DNA of 64,000 nt from Fistularia commersonii (GCA_037954325.1 JBBMNZ010000030.1:11873001-11937000), one strand, 5' to 3'; positions 42,101-47,770 are shown, numbered from the stretch's first letter. Notes: generated from the sequence alone by a model not told the origin. Made by a program: numbers and translations.

Positions 42101-45100
42101 AAACCTAATTGTTCTTGTTGTGGGGAGATAGTTTATTGAAGGATTGGTTTTTCCCTTTTTAGACCAGGGTCTTATGGACGCGCGGCTGCAGCTCACCTTC
42201 ATGCACGGTCACACCACAGTTGTCGCACTGGATGATCTCATCCGCGTCCTCGCTGTTGTCTCCAAGACAGACACAGCAGATGAGGATGTGTTGAGTGTTC
42301 CAGGTCTGGGTGCGATCCAGCAAGGGATCCTGAGACACACAGGCACGGATTTCACACATTTAAACGCCACCTTGTCTGATTGAACCAGAGACCCGGCAGC
42401 AGCCAGACAGTAAATAAGATTTGTGAAACAAAGGCATTCGACAGGGATTACTAACACCGTTTCAAGCTTAAAACTACAAAACGTTGTGGCTCTTATAGTT
42501 TTGTGAGATTATGAATCATTTTGGAATTGTTACACTTGTGCTGTTTGTTAGCAATTGATGCTGATATAGAAATTCAGAGAGTTAAAAACAATCGTACATT
42601 AAAAATACAGCCCGCAATGAAGAGTTTGTTTTAGCCAATTTGGAAAAAGGAGGCGGTTTTTTCAACATAAGAATCATCTACAGAATTCCAGAACCATGCT
42701 CTGAAGTGTTGTATCCAATCTTCAAACAGATACCTTCAATTTGTATATAAAGTATAATGTCTAAAGCATATAAACCGGGTCAAAATGTTTTGTAACTGAC
42801 CCACTTTGGCCAATGGTGATGGTGAAGTGTCTGCCTGTCTGTGAATGATAATCAATCAATACAGAAATAGAATAATAATTTTAAAAAACAAAGATTTGAT
42901 TTGACTCACATGTCACTGCATACATATCAATATCAGTACATCTGTAAATAAAATTCACATGTTTCCAAATAATCATGAATGATAAAACTGACATATAAAT
43001 AAGTTTCAAATTGCCTTTCTTTATTTGATAAATAAACGTAATAATAAATACATGTAATTAATACTATTTATTATTACATTTATTTGTTTATTTATTCATT
43101 TAGTAGCAAATTGTCTTTATTTAAAGTTCAGAAGCAGAAGCATAATGTTTCCAATGGACATGGAAAAGAACCCCTCTTACCTCATTGCCTTTTGCCTGGG
43201 ACATGCTGTCATTGGTCAATTCTTCATCAAAAGCACTGGATGTCTTCGCCTTCTTCTTGGGCTTCTTCACTTCCTTGTCACTGTCACTGCTGCTATTGCG
43301 ATCGCCGTCTTCCTTGTCATCGTCTTCGTCATCATCATCGTCGTCGTCCTCGTCCTCGTCGTTATCATCGTCGTCGTCATCATCATCGTCGCTCGCTCCG
43401 CCCGCGCCCTCTTCCTCCGGGCCTCCTTTCTGAGCAGTGGTTTTGCTCTTCTTCTTGCCTGCAGTGGGTCTCCAGTCGTTGTCGTCTTCGCTGTCGTAAT
43501 CATCAATCTCGTTCAGCTCCTCCATGGTCGTGAAGTCTAACAACGGGCGATTCCTGCGAAAGTTCCACTTCTTGGGCTCGGCCTGCAACTCCTCTGTGTT
43601 GACGCTACCGGAGCTGGGCGCTGAAACGGATCCGCCGTCGGTCCCTGCGGTGGCTTCAGCCGCTGGCTTGGCATCTGGCTTTTTGCGCCTGCTTTTGGGG
43701 CAAGTGTCAACAAGGGCATCTTTGGTGGAGCTATCTGAGGAAGGTTTGCTTTTCTCCTCATCCTCATTGGGGTTCTCCTCAACAGCCGGGTCTTTGGCCT
43801 CCCCTTCATCTATGCCGTCATCTGCCGAACCAGCATTGTCTGAGTCAATTTCAGATCGTACGGCGCTTGCTTTGGACTCTTCGTCGTCGCTGCCATTGCC
43901 AGTGGCATCCGATCCTGTGCAAGCAGGAATTGAAGTGAATAGATGAAGCAGGCAAATGTGTAACCGGTGACGTCCATTTCCGTACCATGCAAATACAAAT
44001 AGTGTCCAAACAGAAAAGCAGCCAAAAATCGCCAGACAGAAAATCACCACAGGTCTTGAGGTAAGCCTGTAGGGTAGCAGTTGAATATGTAGCCTACAAA
44101 AAAGATCTGAGCATAAATGCAGGATTCCATGGGGTGATTATTCATTTTGGATCCAGGTAAACACTCAAAGGCATAAAATCTGTCTACTCCTTGTCGTGGA
44201 TTCTTAAATTTTATGAATTTATCCAATCCAATATCTAGTTACTCAGGATGAAAGTGACTGTAGTTAACAGGCTCAAAGGGATAGGTATTGGTAGCAGCAG
44301 ATGTGAGCTTGGTCTCATCTGCATCAGATGAAAAATGCAGTTCTGTCTTCAAACAAGATTAGAAGATTTATACATCTTGCTTGGTTTAAATTCATCGTGT
44401 GAAAACAACGTATGAACTCTGCCACGGAAACAGTGAATGTATATCAGAGATATTCCTGGATTAAGTTTACATGACGCAACAAGTGAGGATAGGAATATGA
44501 CACTCCAAAAGAGACAGTGAAAGACCTGTCACATGGCGATCAAGAAAAGAAAATCTTAGTTCTATGCTGAATAAATTTGCTCAAAAATATAATTACCCAA
44601 TCAGGATATTACTGAGGCAAATTTCATAGAATTCTGCTTCCCTAATCCTGACTGAAATTTGTGAAAGGTAGTGTTTGTCTCTCAACTGCAGCCCTGAGCT
44701 GAAATGTAACCTGAAAAACATCCTTTCAGACCAGTGATACTAGCTGCAGGACCCCACAGTAATCCCAAAGTTCGATTAAATCCAGGCTTATGTGTCAATA
44801 CAAAACCTGAAAATAAATACTAAATCATTGCCAATGAAATCCTTCATTCTTGATTAAGAATTCTTACCTGAGGCATCTTCCACTTCAAAATCACTATCAT
44901 CTGAGCTGTCATAATCCAAGGCATCGAGCAGAGAGGCAGCAAGAGGCTTCACCTGCCGGCGCTTCAGACCACGGTCCACTAAAAAGAAAAACAACACGGC
45001 TGTGAACTGGAGTAAAATCTAAAACCTAGGTGTGAAAATTCATAATCATAATCATTCATGTATACTATGTGAAATTCAGTACACAAGCAGTCAGTAATGT

Positions 45101-46069
45101 ATCTGAACTATGTTGAAAATAAATGTTACTGGATCATTGTACTATAATAATGGCTCATAGAGCTGGAAAAATAATCAATGCCTGCATACACTATGTAGCT
45201 GTATTATTCAAGCTGACCTGAATGCAACAAGAAGAAAAGCCCCTGGATGCACTCTGTTATTGCCCAATATTTGTTTTTCATACCTAAGTGTAGATAATGA
45301 TCCATGTAAAAATACATTATCCAAAACCAAGACATATTTGAGACGTGCATTAACTTTGTTACACACAACTTGACCCACTTTCAAATGCCTGTTTCTTACC
45401 TCCACTGGAGGAAGCCCTGTTTTTTACTGTTTACAAATTATTTTTGAAACCAACACATCCCGAACATTTTCACTAAATTCAGAGCCACAACTTATTGGGC
45501 AGCTAAAATGTGTGGGAAAGAGGTGTCTCATTCGACGCAACGTCTACGGTGACATTACTATTGGCAAACAGACGACTAAGATACAGATGAGTAGACTTTG
45601 TGAAAGTCATTCAAAGCTTGGGGATAATTTACATTCTACATGTTTACATCTCTGTTGGCTCTTACTAACGTCCACGGTGTCCCATTAGCTTAGTGCCAGA
45701 GAGGCTTCCCTTAAGCTAACCAGCAACTAACTTGCGTTTGCAACCGTGCTGAGAGAATATTAAAGTTACACTAAAATGCGTTTTACCGGTTTAAAGGAGG
45801 AGGTTCGTTGAGTAGGAAATGACGACCAGTCACACAAACCCCCCAAGAATGCGCCAAACGAGAGGAAAACAGCTCGAAACAACATTAGCTGTCACAAAGC
45901 ATAGCCGGGCTAGCATGGCCGGCTAACGGCTAACTCCTGGAGCAACATTACCCAGCGTAGAAGATATCAGTAAACGTCTTACTGACGAACTCGCGTGAAA
46001 TGGAAAAGAACACAGCAGACAGACAAAGCACAAATAAAGACACACTATCTGTGCGGAACGGCACTTACT
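3669..46069 (-). CDS. phf14: PHD finger protein 14, whole gene model (exons 1-17)
   Basis: Nuclear chromatin reader. Mammalian PHF14 (roughly 890-950 residues) binds histone H3 through a PHD / zinc-knuckle / extended-PHD cassette and is reported in an RAI1/TCF20/HMG20A-type complex and in repression of PDGFRA. Here 16 coding exons on the minus strand join in frame to 905 codons, giving the whole protein except an uncertain last exon. Visible in order: acidic N-terminus (residues 1-282), PHD1 (C300, C303, C317, C320, H325, C328, C352, C355), zinc knuckle (C363, C366, H383, C386), extended PHD (C419 to H476), basic and coiled-coil middle (513-670), PHD3 (C707 to C755) and PHD4 (C852 to C899). 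No ligand is missing and no frameshift was seen, so the gene looks functional. All introns are GT-AG except intron 6 (GC-AG). The identification rests on long near-identical stretches to vertebrate PHF14 known from memory. Confidence 0.96.
3787..4340. other. Intron 16, exon-17-proximal unique sequence
   Basis: Contains the acceptor of exon 17. Nothing else was recognised. Confidence 0.5.
4375..4682 (+). repeat. Interspersed retroposon tail, TTATC family, copy 1
   Basis: Shares GTGGATGTCTTTTGCTATCT, CTGTTGCGCTGCTGTGACAG and TATGGGGATCAATAAAG with copies at 7856-8070, 26822-27150 (minus) and 47812-48060. Ends in ATCCTTATCC, the degenerate form of the ATCTT tail. Probably the 3' end of a LINE or its SINE partner. 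Confidence 0.75.
4683..5349. other. Intron 16, unassigned
   Basis: AT-rich unique sequence. No exon, RNA gene or recognised repeat was seen. Confidence 0.4.
5358..5942. mobile_element. Non-autonomous hAT-like element A
   Basis: Imperfect terminal inverted repeats: AGGCATGTCCAAAGTCCGGC on the left and ACTTTGGACACTCCTG on the right. Flanking 8-mers ACTTCATG and GCTTACTG agree at 5 of 8 positions, as an old hAT-type duplication might. AT-rich interior with no transposase. Confidence 0.7.
5943..6240. other. Intron 16, unassigned
   Basis: Short A and T runs only. Nothing else was recognised. Confidence 0.4.
6241..6316. repeat. (CT)n(CA)n microsatellite
   Basis: A CT-rich start followed by about 60 bases of CA repeat with two interruptions. 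Confidence 0.97.
6317..7050. other. Intron 16, repeat-free block, possible conserved noncoding DNA
   Basis: No repeat, splice site pair or protein motif was recognised. Mixed composition with several CpGs near 6360-6480, unlike the AT-rich DNA around it. Confidence 0.25.
7055..7345 (+). mobile_element. Rex1-like LINE reverse-transcriptase C-terminal fragment
   Basis: One frame reads VEMVENLRFLGVMIDSRLDW, then after a frameshift LYFLRKLRSFHVCSKMLEIF, the well known C-terminal region of Rex1/CR1-class ORF2 (FLG..I...L.W ... LYFLRKLR). Several stops and shifts, so it is dead. Confidence 0.85.
7391..7853. mobile_element. Non-autonomous hAT-like element B
   Basis: Terminal inverted repeats CAGGGGTGGGCAAACT and AGTTTGCCCACCCCTA. 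Flanked by 8-base target duplications GTAAAATC (7383-7390) and GTATAATC (7854-7861), one mismatch. 463 bases, no transposase. It sits directly against the TTATC-family retroposon that follows. Confidence 0.9.
7856..8070 (+). repeat. Interspersed retroposon tail, TTATC family, copy 2
   Basis: Same family as 4375-4682: a TTGTGGATGTCTTTTGGTCT region, ACTGTTGCGCTGCGGTGGCA, then a CTTATC-rich tail that runs into a foldback arm. Confidence 0.8.
8095..8216. mobile_element. Foldback element, solitary right arm
   Basis: Matches the right arm of the foldback family (AACTGAAGAGGCCTCTCGGA, AGTCTAGTTGCCAGGACGAG) and runs on into ATGACCTGGATGACTGAGAA CCTCCACA, which gives the outer edge of the family. The left arm is missing. 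Confidence 0.75.
8289..8904. mobile_element. Non-autonomous hAT-like element C, copy 1
   Basis: Starts CAGGAATCGGCAA and ends TTGCTGACACATG, diverged inverted repeats. Flanking 8-mers GTTTATAT and GTCAATAT agree at 6 of 8 positions. The interior closely matches 35250-35782, e.g. AAATTTAAAATGAATTAACA and the GGGAGCCGCA near the right end. Confidence 0.85.
8905..9200. other. Intron 16, GC-richer unassigned stretch
   Basis: No exon or repeat was recognised between the hAT element and the CA microsatellite. Confidence 0.35.
9201..9275. repeat. (CA)n microsatellite
   Basis: About 37 uninterrupted CA units after a C-rich lead-in. Open frames of Thr-His or Cys-Val across it are artefacts. Confidence 0.98.
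9390..9428. repeat. (CA)n microsatellite
   Basis: About 19 CA units, only 115 bases from the previous tract. Confidence 0.97.
9429..10090. other. Intron 16, unassigned
   Basis: AT-rich unique DNA with one short ATTCATTCATTC run near 9753-9765. No coding or RNA feature was seen. Confidence 0.35.
10120..11045. repeat. Degenerate higher-order repeat with telomere-like CCCTAA blocks
   Basis: At least two diverged copies of a unit near 335-345 bases. GCACAAACCTGGTA recurs at about 10632 and 10961. TTGGAAAGCCCA recurs at about 10430 and 10772, with a variant near 10285. Between units lie CCCTAACCCTAA-like clusters (10205-10235, 10675-10700, 11005-11042). Long open frames here are repeat artefacts. 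Confidence 0.8.
11046..12060. other. Intron 16, unassigned with purine-rich patch
   Basis: A purine-rich GAGGAGGAAGAGGAGGAGAA-type tract lies near 11500-11540. The rest is unrecognised. Overlapping open frames at 11050-11335 have no family resemblance. Confidence 0.35.
12065..12122. repeat. (TG)n microsatellite
   Basis: 29 uninterrupted TG units. Confidence 0.98.
12345..12635 (-). repeat. Interspersed repeat, CATT-tailed 'AGCAAGAAGG' family, copy 1
   Basis: Starts at a CATTCATTCATT run. It has the GGAGACTCCACACAGGAAGA and GAATCCAAGCAGGGACCTTC motifs shared, on either strand, with 49270-49460, 51545-51710, 52203-52455 and 62160-62330. A common fish dispersed repeat that I cannot classify from memory. 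Confidence 0.65.
12640..14900. other. Repeat-poor block inside intron 16
   Basis: Unlike its surroundings this 2.2 kb has no recognised transposon. It holds only a 27-base T run (13456-13482), a T run near 14124-14142, several CpG-rich patches (13370-13410, 13740-13860, 14500-14640) and a minus-strand AATAAA at 13216-13211. A minus frame at 14434-14709 follows an acceptor-like TTGCATTGCACAG. It may be conserved noncoding DNA or an unrecognised transcript. Confidence 0.3.
13211..13216 (-). terminator. Possible internal poly(A) signal AATAAA, minus strand
   Basis: Plus strand TTTATT. It lies in intron 16 in the phf14 direction. No clear GT-rich downstream element was seen, so support is weak. 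Confidence 0.2.
15040..16112 (-). mobile_element. Tigger/pogo-like DNA transposon, 5' portion
   Basis: Read on the minus strand it starts near 16112 with CAGTGGACCCTG and a long non-coding lead shared with 58795-58960 (GTTCGACTTTCACGCCCTCG versus CTTCGGCTTTCACGCCCTTG). Further in, around 15350-15470, a decayed frame reads like GFAEVGHHYSIKFTVPYIKK, the helix-turn-helix of Tigger transposases in fish. The catalytic domain is absent. Confidence 0.75.
16113..17111. other. Intron 16, exon-16-proximal unique sequence
   Basis: No repeats except a short CA-rich patch beside the exon 16 donor (about 17070-17110). No other exon was found. Confidence 0.4.
17112..17233 (-). CDS. phf14: phf14 exon 16, first half of PHD4
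   Basis: Residues 826-865 plus two bases. Acceptor TTTCCATAG, donor GTGTGT. Encodes PRERRQRQTALLKKPKAD and TECTACKGPGDNENLV; C852 and C855 are the first PHD4 ligands. The finger continues in exon 17 across a 13.3 kb intron. Confidence 0.95.
17234..17990. other. Intron 15
   Basis: Unique sequence with a 10-base G run near 17610. Nothing else was recognised. Confidence 0.45.
17991..18053 (-). CDS. phf14: phf14 exon 15, micro-exon between PHD3 and PHD4
   Basis: A 63-base exon of 21 codons, phase 0 at both ends, encoding RTRGQKRKRVPIGEDLED then KIE. Acceptor TGTGTTGGACAG, donor GTTTGT. It aligns with the RTRGRKR-VPEE segment of mammalian PHF14. The match is shorter than for other exons, but length, phase and position all fit. 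Confidence 0.85.
18054..22184. other. Intron 14, largely unique DNA
   Basis: About 4 kb with no exon. Contains a TG microsatellite at 18626-18659 and short A runs. All open frames are short and have no recognisable motifs. Confidence 0.45.
18626..18659. repeat. (GC)n(TG)n microsatellite
   Basis: TGCGCGCG leading into about 13 TG units. Confidence 0.95.
22185..24285 (+). mobile_element. RTE-type LINE, internally deleted
   Basis: Non-LTR retrotransposon. The 5' part carries the usual lead (AAGCCCGGATAAATGCAGAA, CCCGGGTTAACAACGACCG). The endonuclease domain is legible as FNVVSGYAPQVGCELEEKEK, then RVVTGADFNGHVG and TTQVDYILYRRGNLKEIKDR. Shortly after it jumps to MMFADDIGICSESREQVEEN, the reverse-transcriptase catalytic box, and LEDFRYLGSTVQSN, so most of the palm/fingers region is deleted near 23240-23570. 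Many frameshifts. It ends in a GAAGAAGAAGAAG tail. Not functional. Confidence 0.9.
24420..24582 (-). CDS. phf14: phf14 exon 14, end of PHD3 and basic linker
   Basis: Starts by completing W750 and then QCSECDQASSDEADIAMETL; C752 and C755 close PHD3. Next comes the basic KRSRRQIK (nuclear-localisation-like) and PIKFIPQEMSPEPKK. Acceptor GCTCCTTAG, donor GTGTGT after an ACG threonine codon, phase 0. A 2.1 kb RTE LINE ends only about 130 bases from this donor. Confidence 0.95.
24583..25264. other. Intron 13
   Basis: AT-rich unique DNA. No repeat or RNA gene was recognised. Confidence 0.45.
25265..25396 (-). CDS. phf14: phf14 exon 13, PHD3
   Basis: Residues 706-749 plus two bases. Acceptor TTTCTTTCCAG, donor GTGAGG. 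Contains CGICKKNQDQHLLVLCDTCK and YYHLGCLEPPLTRMP, giving PHD3 ligands C707, C710, C722, C725, H730 and C733. The last two ligands come from exon 14. E736 replaces the D usual in the PHD signature GCLDPPL. Confidence 0.96.
25666..25772 (-). CDS. phf14: phf14 exon 12, linker before PHD3
   Basis: Residues 671-705 plus two bases. Acceptor AATTTGTCAG, donor GTGGAG. Encodes KLNTPAVLKAPKERKSSKKE and GKSSSLPAILY. The basic KERKSSKKEGG core matches the family. The last AG joins exon 13 to make S706. Confidence 0.94.
25773..26053. other. Intron 11, exon-12-proximal part
   Basis: Unique AT-rich DNA leading into the RTE fragment. Confidence 0.4.
26054..26713 (+). mobile_element. RTE-type LINE 3' fragment, copy 2
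   Basis: Matches the 3' third of 22185-24285 (GTACTCAGGGTCAACAGTCC, GAGGTTCTCTTTGGGACCAG, GAGGAAGACCAAAGAGAAGA) and ends in AGAAGAAGAAGA. 5' truncated and frameshifted. Confidence 0.88.
26822..27150 (-). repeat. Interspersed retroposon tail, TTATC family, copy 3
   Basis: Reverse orientation. Begins AAGATAAGATAAACTTTACT (the reversed ATCTT tail), then GCAACAGTGTAATAGTTACA and AGCAAAAGACATCCACAAAT, the complement of the other copies. Confidence 0.85.
27151..28502. other. Intron 11, exon-11-proximal part
   Basis: Contains a 14-base T run near 27411-27424. No further repeat or exon was recognised. Confidence 0.4.
28503..28598 (-). CDS. phf14: phf14 exon 11, coiled coil part 2
   Basis: Residues 639-670, 32 codons, phase 0. 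Acceptor GCTGCTGCAG, donor GTACCT. Encodes LCHSLEELLNMNGELRTEGQ and MWTLMGDILGQ, matching the PHF14 segment between the coiled coil and the third PHD finger. It is more diverged here than in exons 4-9. Confidence 0.94.
28796..29332. mobile_element. MITE with CCGGACTAT-type terminal inverted repeats, copy 1
   Basis: Left end ACCGTCATTTCAAGACTATA AGCCGCTAC, right end GTAGCTTATATTCAGGTGTC and AATAGTCCGGAAAATCCGCT. The ends are imperfect inverted repeats. The interior (GATTTTAACGGTTTTAGTGC near 28983) is non-coding. This is a very common fish element of the GCGGCTTATAGTCCGG type. It lies in intron 10. Confidence 0.8.
29333..30162. other. Intron 10, exon-10-proximal part
   Basis: AT-rich unique DNA with TTATTTATCTATTTATTTAT near 29957-29985. 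Nothing else was seen. Confidence 0.4.
30163..30269 (-). CDS. phf14: phf14 exon 10, coiled coil part 1
   Basis: Residues 603-638. Acceptor GTTTAG, donor GTCAGT. Encodes ERNMRMIQIQDNISEQKSLK and then a charged helical stretch rich in K, E, L and Q (DKLESEQDKLHIEYNK). Heptad-like spacing of I/L/M suggests a coiled coil continuing into exon 11. Confidence 0.95.
30270..31150. other. Intron 9
   Basis: Unique sequence, no repeats recognised. Confidence 0.45.
31151..31421 (-). CDS. phf14: phf14 exon 9, basic linker
   Basis: Residues 513-602 plus one base. Acceptor TTTACAG, donor GTGAGA. Encodes ARITTRLQQYRAKAELS, then PQAWVPREKLPRPLTSSASA and GRRKHKQPALTADFVNYYL. One of the best conserved linkers in PHF14, with no known fold of its own. 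The donor falls after TTGG, so the codon for E603 is split. Confidence 0.96.
31521..31667 (-). CDS. phf14: phf14 exon 8, end of extended PHD
   Basis: Residues 464-512, phase 0 at both ends. Acceptor GTGCAG, donor GTATGA. DIADPFFAYCKQHADRFD gives the last extended-PHD ligands C473 and H476, followed by a basic helix RKWKRKNYLALQ. Small differences from mammals (SNCKVS, KHLTPEAQ) are conservative. Confidence 0.96.
31935..32072 (-). CDS. phf14: phf14 exon 7, core of extended PHD
   Basis: Residues 418-463, exactly 46 codons. Acceptor CTCCTAG, donor GTTGGG (weak). Contains ECSFCEDTRFARTGVCISCD and RSYFHVTCAQ, supplying C419, C422, C433, C436, C441, H446 and C449. Ends in the conserved SEAAAEE. 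The glycine and leucine codons (GGG CTA CTA) are ordinary; nothing is truncated. Confidence 0.96.
32073..32813 (-). other. Intron 6, GC-AG type
   Basis: Donor GCAAGTG at 32813-32807 and acceptor CTCCTAG at 32079-32073. A strong match to U1 in every donor position except the T to C change, as is usual for GC donors. Unique DNA inside. Confidence 0.9.
32814..32925 (-). CDS. phf14: phf14 exon 6, zinc knuckle / extended PHD; GC donor
   Basis: One base completes the arginine codon, then WVHVVCALYVPGVAFGD (H383 and C386 close the knuckle) through to YGAK, residue 417, phase 0. The acceptor is TTTTCAG. The next bases after the terminal AAG are GCAAGTG, so the donor is GC rather than GT. The frame and protein are only right with the GC donor; the GT four bases further on would shift the frame. 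Confidence 0.95.
32926..33613. other. Intron 5
   Basis: Unique DNA. No exon, RNA gene or repeat was recognised. Confidence 0.45.
33614..33773 (-). CDS. phf14: phf14 exon 5, end of PHD1 and start of zinc knuckle
   Basis: Starts with GC completing a glycine codon, then CYGVDGESDSIMSSASENST, WFCDAC (C352, C355 close PHD1) and CELC (C363, C366 open the zinc knuckle). Ends with two bases of an arginine codon before donor GTGGGA. Nearly identical to other vertebrate PHF14 over its whole length. Confidence 0.97.
34117..34486. mobile_element. MITE with CCGGACTAT-type terminal inverted repeats, copy 2
   Basis: Left ACTGTCATTTCTGGACTACA, right AAATTGTCCGGATATAATGG. Shares GTGGACACCTGTGGTTTATA GACAAGTG with copy 1. 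An ATATAT run lies at 34293-34323. Confidence 0.78.
34487..35249. other. Intron 4, unassigned
   Basis: Unique DNA, nothing recognised. Confidence 0.4.
35250..35782. mobile_element. Non-autonomous hAT-like element C, copy 2
   Basis: Starts CAGGGTTCGGCAACC and ends GGGAGCCGCAGTTGCCGACC CCTA. Flanking 8-mers ACATATGC and CCCAATGC match at 5 of 8. The interior matches 8289-8904. Confidence 0.88.
36325..36782 (+). mobile_element. RTE-type LINE 3' fragment, copy 3
   Basis: In frame pieces read RFSLRVNRVDRLRNKSIRGT AHIG and RWLGDVQRRDSEYIGRQMLD, the conserved C-terminal end of fish RTE ORF2. Ends in GAAGAAGAAGAAGA. 5' truncated. Confidence 0.9.
36783..42196. other. Intron 4, 5.4 kb of repeat-poor DNA
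   Basis: No transposon, microsatellite longer than a few units, exon or RNA gene was recognised. AT-rich with many ATTA cores. This is the longest unique stretch in the gene and a reasonable place for intronic regulatory elements, but nothing specific is proven. Confidence 0.35.
42197..42329 (-). CDS. phf14: phf14 exon 4, first half of PHD1
   Basis: Residues 283-326 plus one base. Acceptor GTGTGTCTCAG, donor GTGAGC. Contains ICCVCLGDNSEDADEIIQ and CDNCGVTVHE, giving PHD1 ligands C300, C303, C317, C320 and H325. The finger is completed in exon 5, more than 8 kb away. Confidence 0.97.
42330..43180. other. Intron 3
   Basis: AT-rich unique DNA with a TTTATT-rich patch beside the exon 3 donor. 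Confidence 0.45.
43181..43914 (-). CDS. phf14: phf14 exon 3, acidic low-complexity region
   Basis: Encodes residues 38-282. Acceptor CTTGCACAG, donor GTAAGA, ends in phase 0. The anchor motif EPKKWNFRRNRPLLDF and the following DDYDSEDDNDWRP are shared with vertebrate PHF14. After them come basic KKKSK, then aspartate runs of nine and eight made of mixed GAC/GAT codons, then KKPKKKAK (nuclear-localisation-like) and DEELTNDS. The flanking serine/glutamate-rich sequence is the variable part of the family. The triplet repeat on the opposite strand creates long open frames that are shadows, not genes. Confidence 0.96.
43915..44867. other. Intron 2
   Basis: Unique DNA, no repeat recognised. Confidence 0.45.
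44868..44978 (-). CDS. phf14: phf14 exon 2 (start codon completed here)
   Basis: Acceptor TTTTTAG precedes the exon and donor GTAAGA follows. The exon opens with TG, which joins the A of exon 1 to make ATG, then encodes MDRGLKRRQVKPLAASLL and onward through a Y-D-S-S-D-D acidic patch (residues 1-37, one base carried over). This is the conserved N-terminus of PHF14, with a basic KRRQVK cluster that could help nuclear import. Confidence 0.95.
44979..46068. other. Intron 1
   Basis: Unique DNA, becoming CpG-richer toward exon 1 (about 45820-46060), as expected next to a promoter. Confidence 0.45.
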
Positions 46070-46150
46070 TAGCAGTTTGTTTATACTACATGGAGCCAAG
46101 CAGACCTTCTGTTAGCACCATGTTCTGTGGACAATGGAAAACACAGCAGT
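46069..46150 (-). other. phf14: phf14 exon 1, 5' leader
   Basis: The minus strand reads CTGCTAA followed by a strong donor GTAAGT at 46068-46063. The last exon base, A at 46069, becomes the first base of the start codon once joined to exon 2. The upstream edge (transcription start) is not visible and 46150 is a guess based on the CRE-like site just beyond. The leader holds a short upstream reading frame at 46121-46086 that ends 16 bases before the main start. The base at -3 of the main start is C and at +4 is G, a middling Kozak context. Confidence 0.75.
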
Positions 46151-46200
46151 GACGTAGTAGGACTGGATGTTGTTGCCATGGGGACAGGAGTTGTAAGGAT
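46069..46200 (-). promoter_or_regulatory. phf14: Probable phf14 core promoter
   Basis: Immediately upstream of exon 1 lie a CRE-like TGACGTAG on the plus strand (46150-46157) and an RFX/X-box-like GTTGCCATGG (46172-46181). No TATA box is at the expected distance; the TATAAA at 46085-46080 lies inside the leader. This would suit a housekeeping-type TATA-less promoter. Assignment is by position only. Confidence 0.45.
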
Positions 46201-47770
46201 ACAATTAGAGATATAGCTTCCCTTGTATTTAAAGATGGAATTTTTATTTCTATTTTTTTACATTATATTGCTTACATTTTCTTTTTTGTGACACTTTTGA
46301 ATCCTGACTCTGGAAAACTGTACGTTGATATGAATCATGCAGTGCACCTGGATTTCATGATATATAATAAAGAAAACAGAATAAACCACAAATTCCTACA
46401 TCAAAAATATAGAACATTTGTTGAACTCAACTTTAAAAAATGTGTGCAAGTATTCATAAATAAAGATATCATCGCCTGATTTACAGAAGAGAATGAACTG
46501 CTACAAAGGAGAATAAAACAAAGATGATCCTATATTTTTTGTAATAATATTTGTAATGGCATGGAAATGATCTCAGAAGCAAAACTCTGTCTTAACTGTA
46601 ACATTTTTGCATTACAAAGTAGCTTCACCCTTGCAACCATTTCATACTCAGGCTGACTGCGTCCAAAATGGTGACTTTTAGCTCAAATTTTGATGCATTG
46701 AACGAGAGACAATTCCTCCTTTTAAGGGGTGATTGAAATTTACTTTCCCGTCTACTGAATCCAGTTGTAAGATGGTCAGGAAAGAGAGCAAATTGTTTTA
46801 TAACAACTGGAGGTAATTAAGACTCTATTTAACAGCTAATATGAATAAAATGGTCCTTTTGAAATCCCTCATTATCTATCCAGAGTCCTGTTCAAATTAG
46901 CGGCCGTGCTTGTGTCCTCACCAGGTGATGTCTCAGGTGTCACTGAGGCTCTCTGTATTGGCCGGCTGCTCTGCGACTGTCAACGGCCTTTCTGACGCAT
47001 TAATCGTGACATGCAAGGACGTCTTCCTCACCACTGCAAACTGTGTGGAGTGCATTTTGTGGATTTGGCCAAATTACTATCATGAGTGATGAATAATCTC
47101 TCGTTTTAATTGATGAAAGTGGTTAATAATGCAGAGCCATGTGTGCCCGGTTGCACATTTGTCACTGGTTCGAAGACCAAGGGGTGATTTGGTGTCCAGG
47201 AGCGACATTCAATATTTTACTCTCTGCTTCCTGAATTGTAAAATTCTTAAAAGTCAATGCTAACAGAGTTATAGGATGGATATTCTGTTTTATAGGGTTA
47301 CTCTATGTAACGTACGTACATGTACTCATTAAATAGTTCCCTATCCCAGTGCAAGGATTATGAAGTTGAGTTCTGCCAATGCTTCATGATTTATTTAATT
47401 GCATTTTTCAGTGCCCTAAAGTTGTTCCTGAAAGACATATTTATTAAATTAAATTATCTGTCCTCAGCACCTTTTGATAACTTTTGATTTGTTTTTTTCT
47501 TTTTTTCTCTACAAATTTCAGCTACTTTTTGACTGATGGGATTATAAATATTTTGCCATGGAGTTTTATCCAAATATGCTGATAGGCTCTTAATGTATTT
47601 ATAGACCATATACGCTATAATTAAAGATTTCTTTTACTTTGGATTACCCTTATCTTTCAAAAGATGCAATTTGTATTTTGGAAAAGTGAATACTATGCTT
47701 TTTCTCAAACTTTTGCAAGCTGGTCTTTTACTTGGTGTTAGAAAGAGGGTTTATCATCCTCCCATCCTCT
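46201..47770. other. 5' flank of phf14, unique DNA
   Basis: No gene or repeat was recognised. The 46860-47180 portion is unusually free of low-complexity sequence, with mixed homeobox-like ATTA and CATTAATCGTGACA motifs. Candidate conserved noncoding DNA. Confidence 0.3.

Noticed and set aside
43084..43946. Long plus-strand frames of 149, 131, 82 and 140 codons opposite phf14 exon 3
   Set aside because: They are antisense shadows of the acidic triplet repeat. Ser/Val/Ile-rich composition comes from complementing GAY codons, and there are no splice or start signals.
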